From Diploptera punctata (taxonomy: Eukaryota > Arthropoda > Insecta > Blattodea > Blaberidae), in contig JASPKZ010007297.1 of assembly GCA_030220185.1 (NCBI GenBank), positions 962,001 to 1,026,000 of the forward strand: DNA of 64,000 bases, read 5' to 3'. Numbering within the stretch: position 1 is the stretch's first letter; each line of letters begins with the position of its first letter. The notes under the pieces were generated by a model. It had not been told where the DNA came from. It did no database searches and saw nothing but the letters and a program-made list of their open reading frames with translations. The position numbers were made by a program, and so were the translations under genes. Positions 63,296 to 64,000 of this stretch are shown piece by piece.

Positions 63296-64000
63296 TCTAA
63301 TGTATAAAAATTAATGTTTGTTTGTTTGCTTGTTCGTACCTTATGCGCGGCCATACCGTTGATCCGAATGTGATGGGGCTTTTTGCAAAATGTTCAGGAG
63401 ATTCCCGGGATGAACATAGCCTATAAGAGAGTTGTAATACTCAACTCCTACACCCTTAAAATTCGTCCTTTGAAGTGGAAAATGTGAAAAAAGTAGCTCT
63501 TTGGACGCTTAAATGGCTTAAGCTGCCTAAATCATAACAAATACACAAAATTAAGGTACACAGAATTGAATATCTCAAAAAGGTCTACAAAAAAGTCCGC
63601 GACAGCACATGTTTATCTCGTACGGATAACTCACAATAACCATTTTTGTCTTTCATTGATGTCATGAAGAAAGAGACAAGTACGTAGATTCCTGTGCAAG
63701 CATAAGCAGCACATGGCGGGTATTCTTTTACGTATAACTCATAATAACGAATTTTGTCTTTTAGCTCATTTATGCCAAGAAGATCGAGAGAAGTAGATTC
63801 CCGGGCAACACCGGGTAGGTAGAGGAATCTTAAAATAATTACAATATACATTTATAATTATTTTTCATTTTACTTATTCAACTAATCATAAGAAATACAT
63901 TAATTTTTGTCTTTCAGCTCATTTATGCCAAGAAGATCGGGATCGGTAGATTCCCAGAGAACGCCGGGTAAACAGCACGGGGTATCTAAAAATAATTACG
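63296..64000 (+). mobile_element. Helitron-like non-autonomous element, copy 3 (runs off window)
   Basis: 5' end TCTAATGTATAAAAATTAATG preceded by A, then TTTGTTTGTTTGCTTGTTCG. The body is similar to copies at 14.1 and 32.8 kb, with the cattcttttacg...agattcccgggcaa module repeated three times (63700-63990). The 3' end lies outside. Confidence 0.6.

Overview
This is a window of a large, AT-rich, intron-containing arthropod genome. The layout (a Dpr-type immunoglobulin gene in long introns, RTE-type LINEs at very high density, several tRNA-derived SINE families, mariner/Tc1 remnants and Helitron-like ends) suggests an insect with a big repeat-driven genome; a cockroach or termite relative is plausible but is an inference. 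I see no bacterial gene organisation, plasmid, phage or CRISPR array. Most sequence I can explain is mobile-element debris, much of it nested.

Host gene: three plus-strand pieces with good splice signals look like one Dpr/zig-8-type gene: a signal-peptide exon (39370-39492), the second half of the first Ig domain (56694-56907) and the first part of the second Ig domain (61706-61868). The last two join in phase. The exon with the first cysteine of Ig1 was not found, and the gene runs off the right edge. Everything between 39.5 and 61.7 kb would then be intron filled with repeats.

Mobile elements, left to right: 0-1 kb, facing SINE-1 copies with (TA)n tails; 1.3-5.9 kb, LINE fragments, the first HINE-like copy and a long hairpin; 6.4-8.5 kb, a second HINE-like copy and SINE-1 repeats; 8.5-13.6 kb, an almost complete two-ORF LINE (zinc-knuckle ORF1; endonuclease-RT-RNase H ORF2) inside a SINE-1; 14-17 kb, a Helitron-like copy, RTE fragments and a remnant of an unnamed protein family; 18-20.3 kb, a transposon with IR/DR-like ends carrying a SINE-2, then a Harbinger-like MITE; 20.5-26 kb, SINE-4, (TTA)n arrays, an RTE copy split at its YADD box by a HINE-like element, and a LINE C-terminus; 26.5-30 kb, mariner debris, a (TATAA)n array and another HINE-like copy; 34-36.3 kb, a LINE split by a Tc1-like DD34E element; 36.8-38.9 kb, a HINE-like copy with three later insertions including a 165-bp tandem repeat and a tRNA-Tyr pseudogene; 39.8-41.6 kb, a HINE-like copy with microsatellite/SINE-1 arrays; 42.0-45.2 kb, Penelope-like 3' ends in inverted orientation split by the best RTE copy; 47.7-50.5 kb, RTE and a TIR element carrying a LINE; 53.5-56.5 kb, tandem RTE 3' ends broken by later insertions; 57-64 kb, a new TIR element, SINEs, LINEs and a Helitron-like copy running off the edge.

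The most interesting repeat is a roughly 700-740 bp family (seven copies, called HINE-like here) with no coding capacity, an 11-bp asymmetric inverted repeat and a long hairpin near one end. Two copies sit inside other coding elements, which define its termini and show no target-site duplication. That is the architecture described for Helentron-associated (DINE-1-like) rolling-circle elements; assignment is by structure only. All similarity statements were read by eye; no database search was run.
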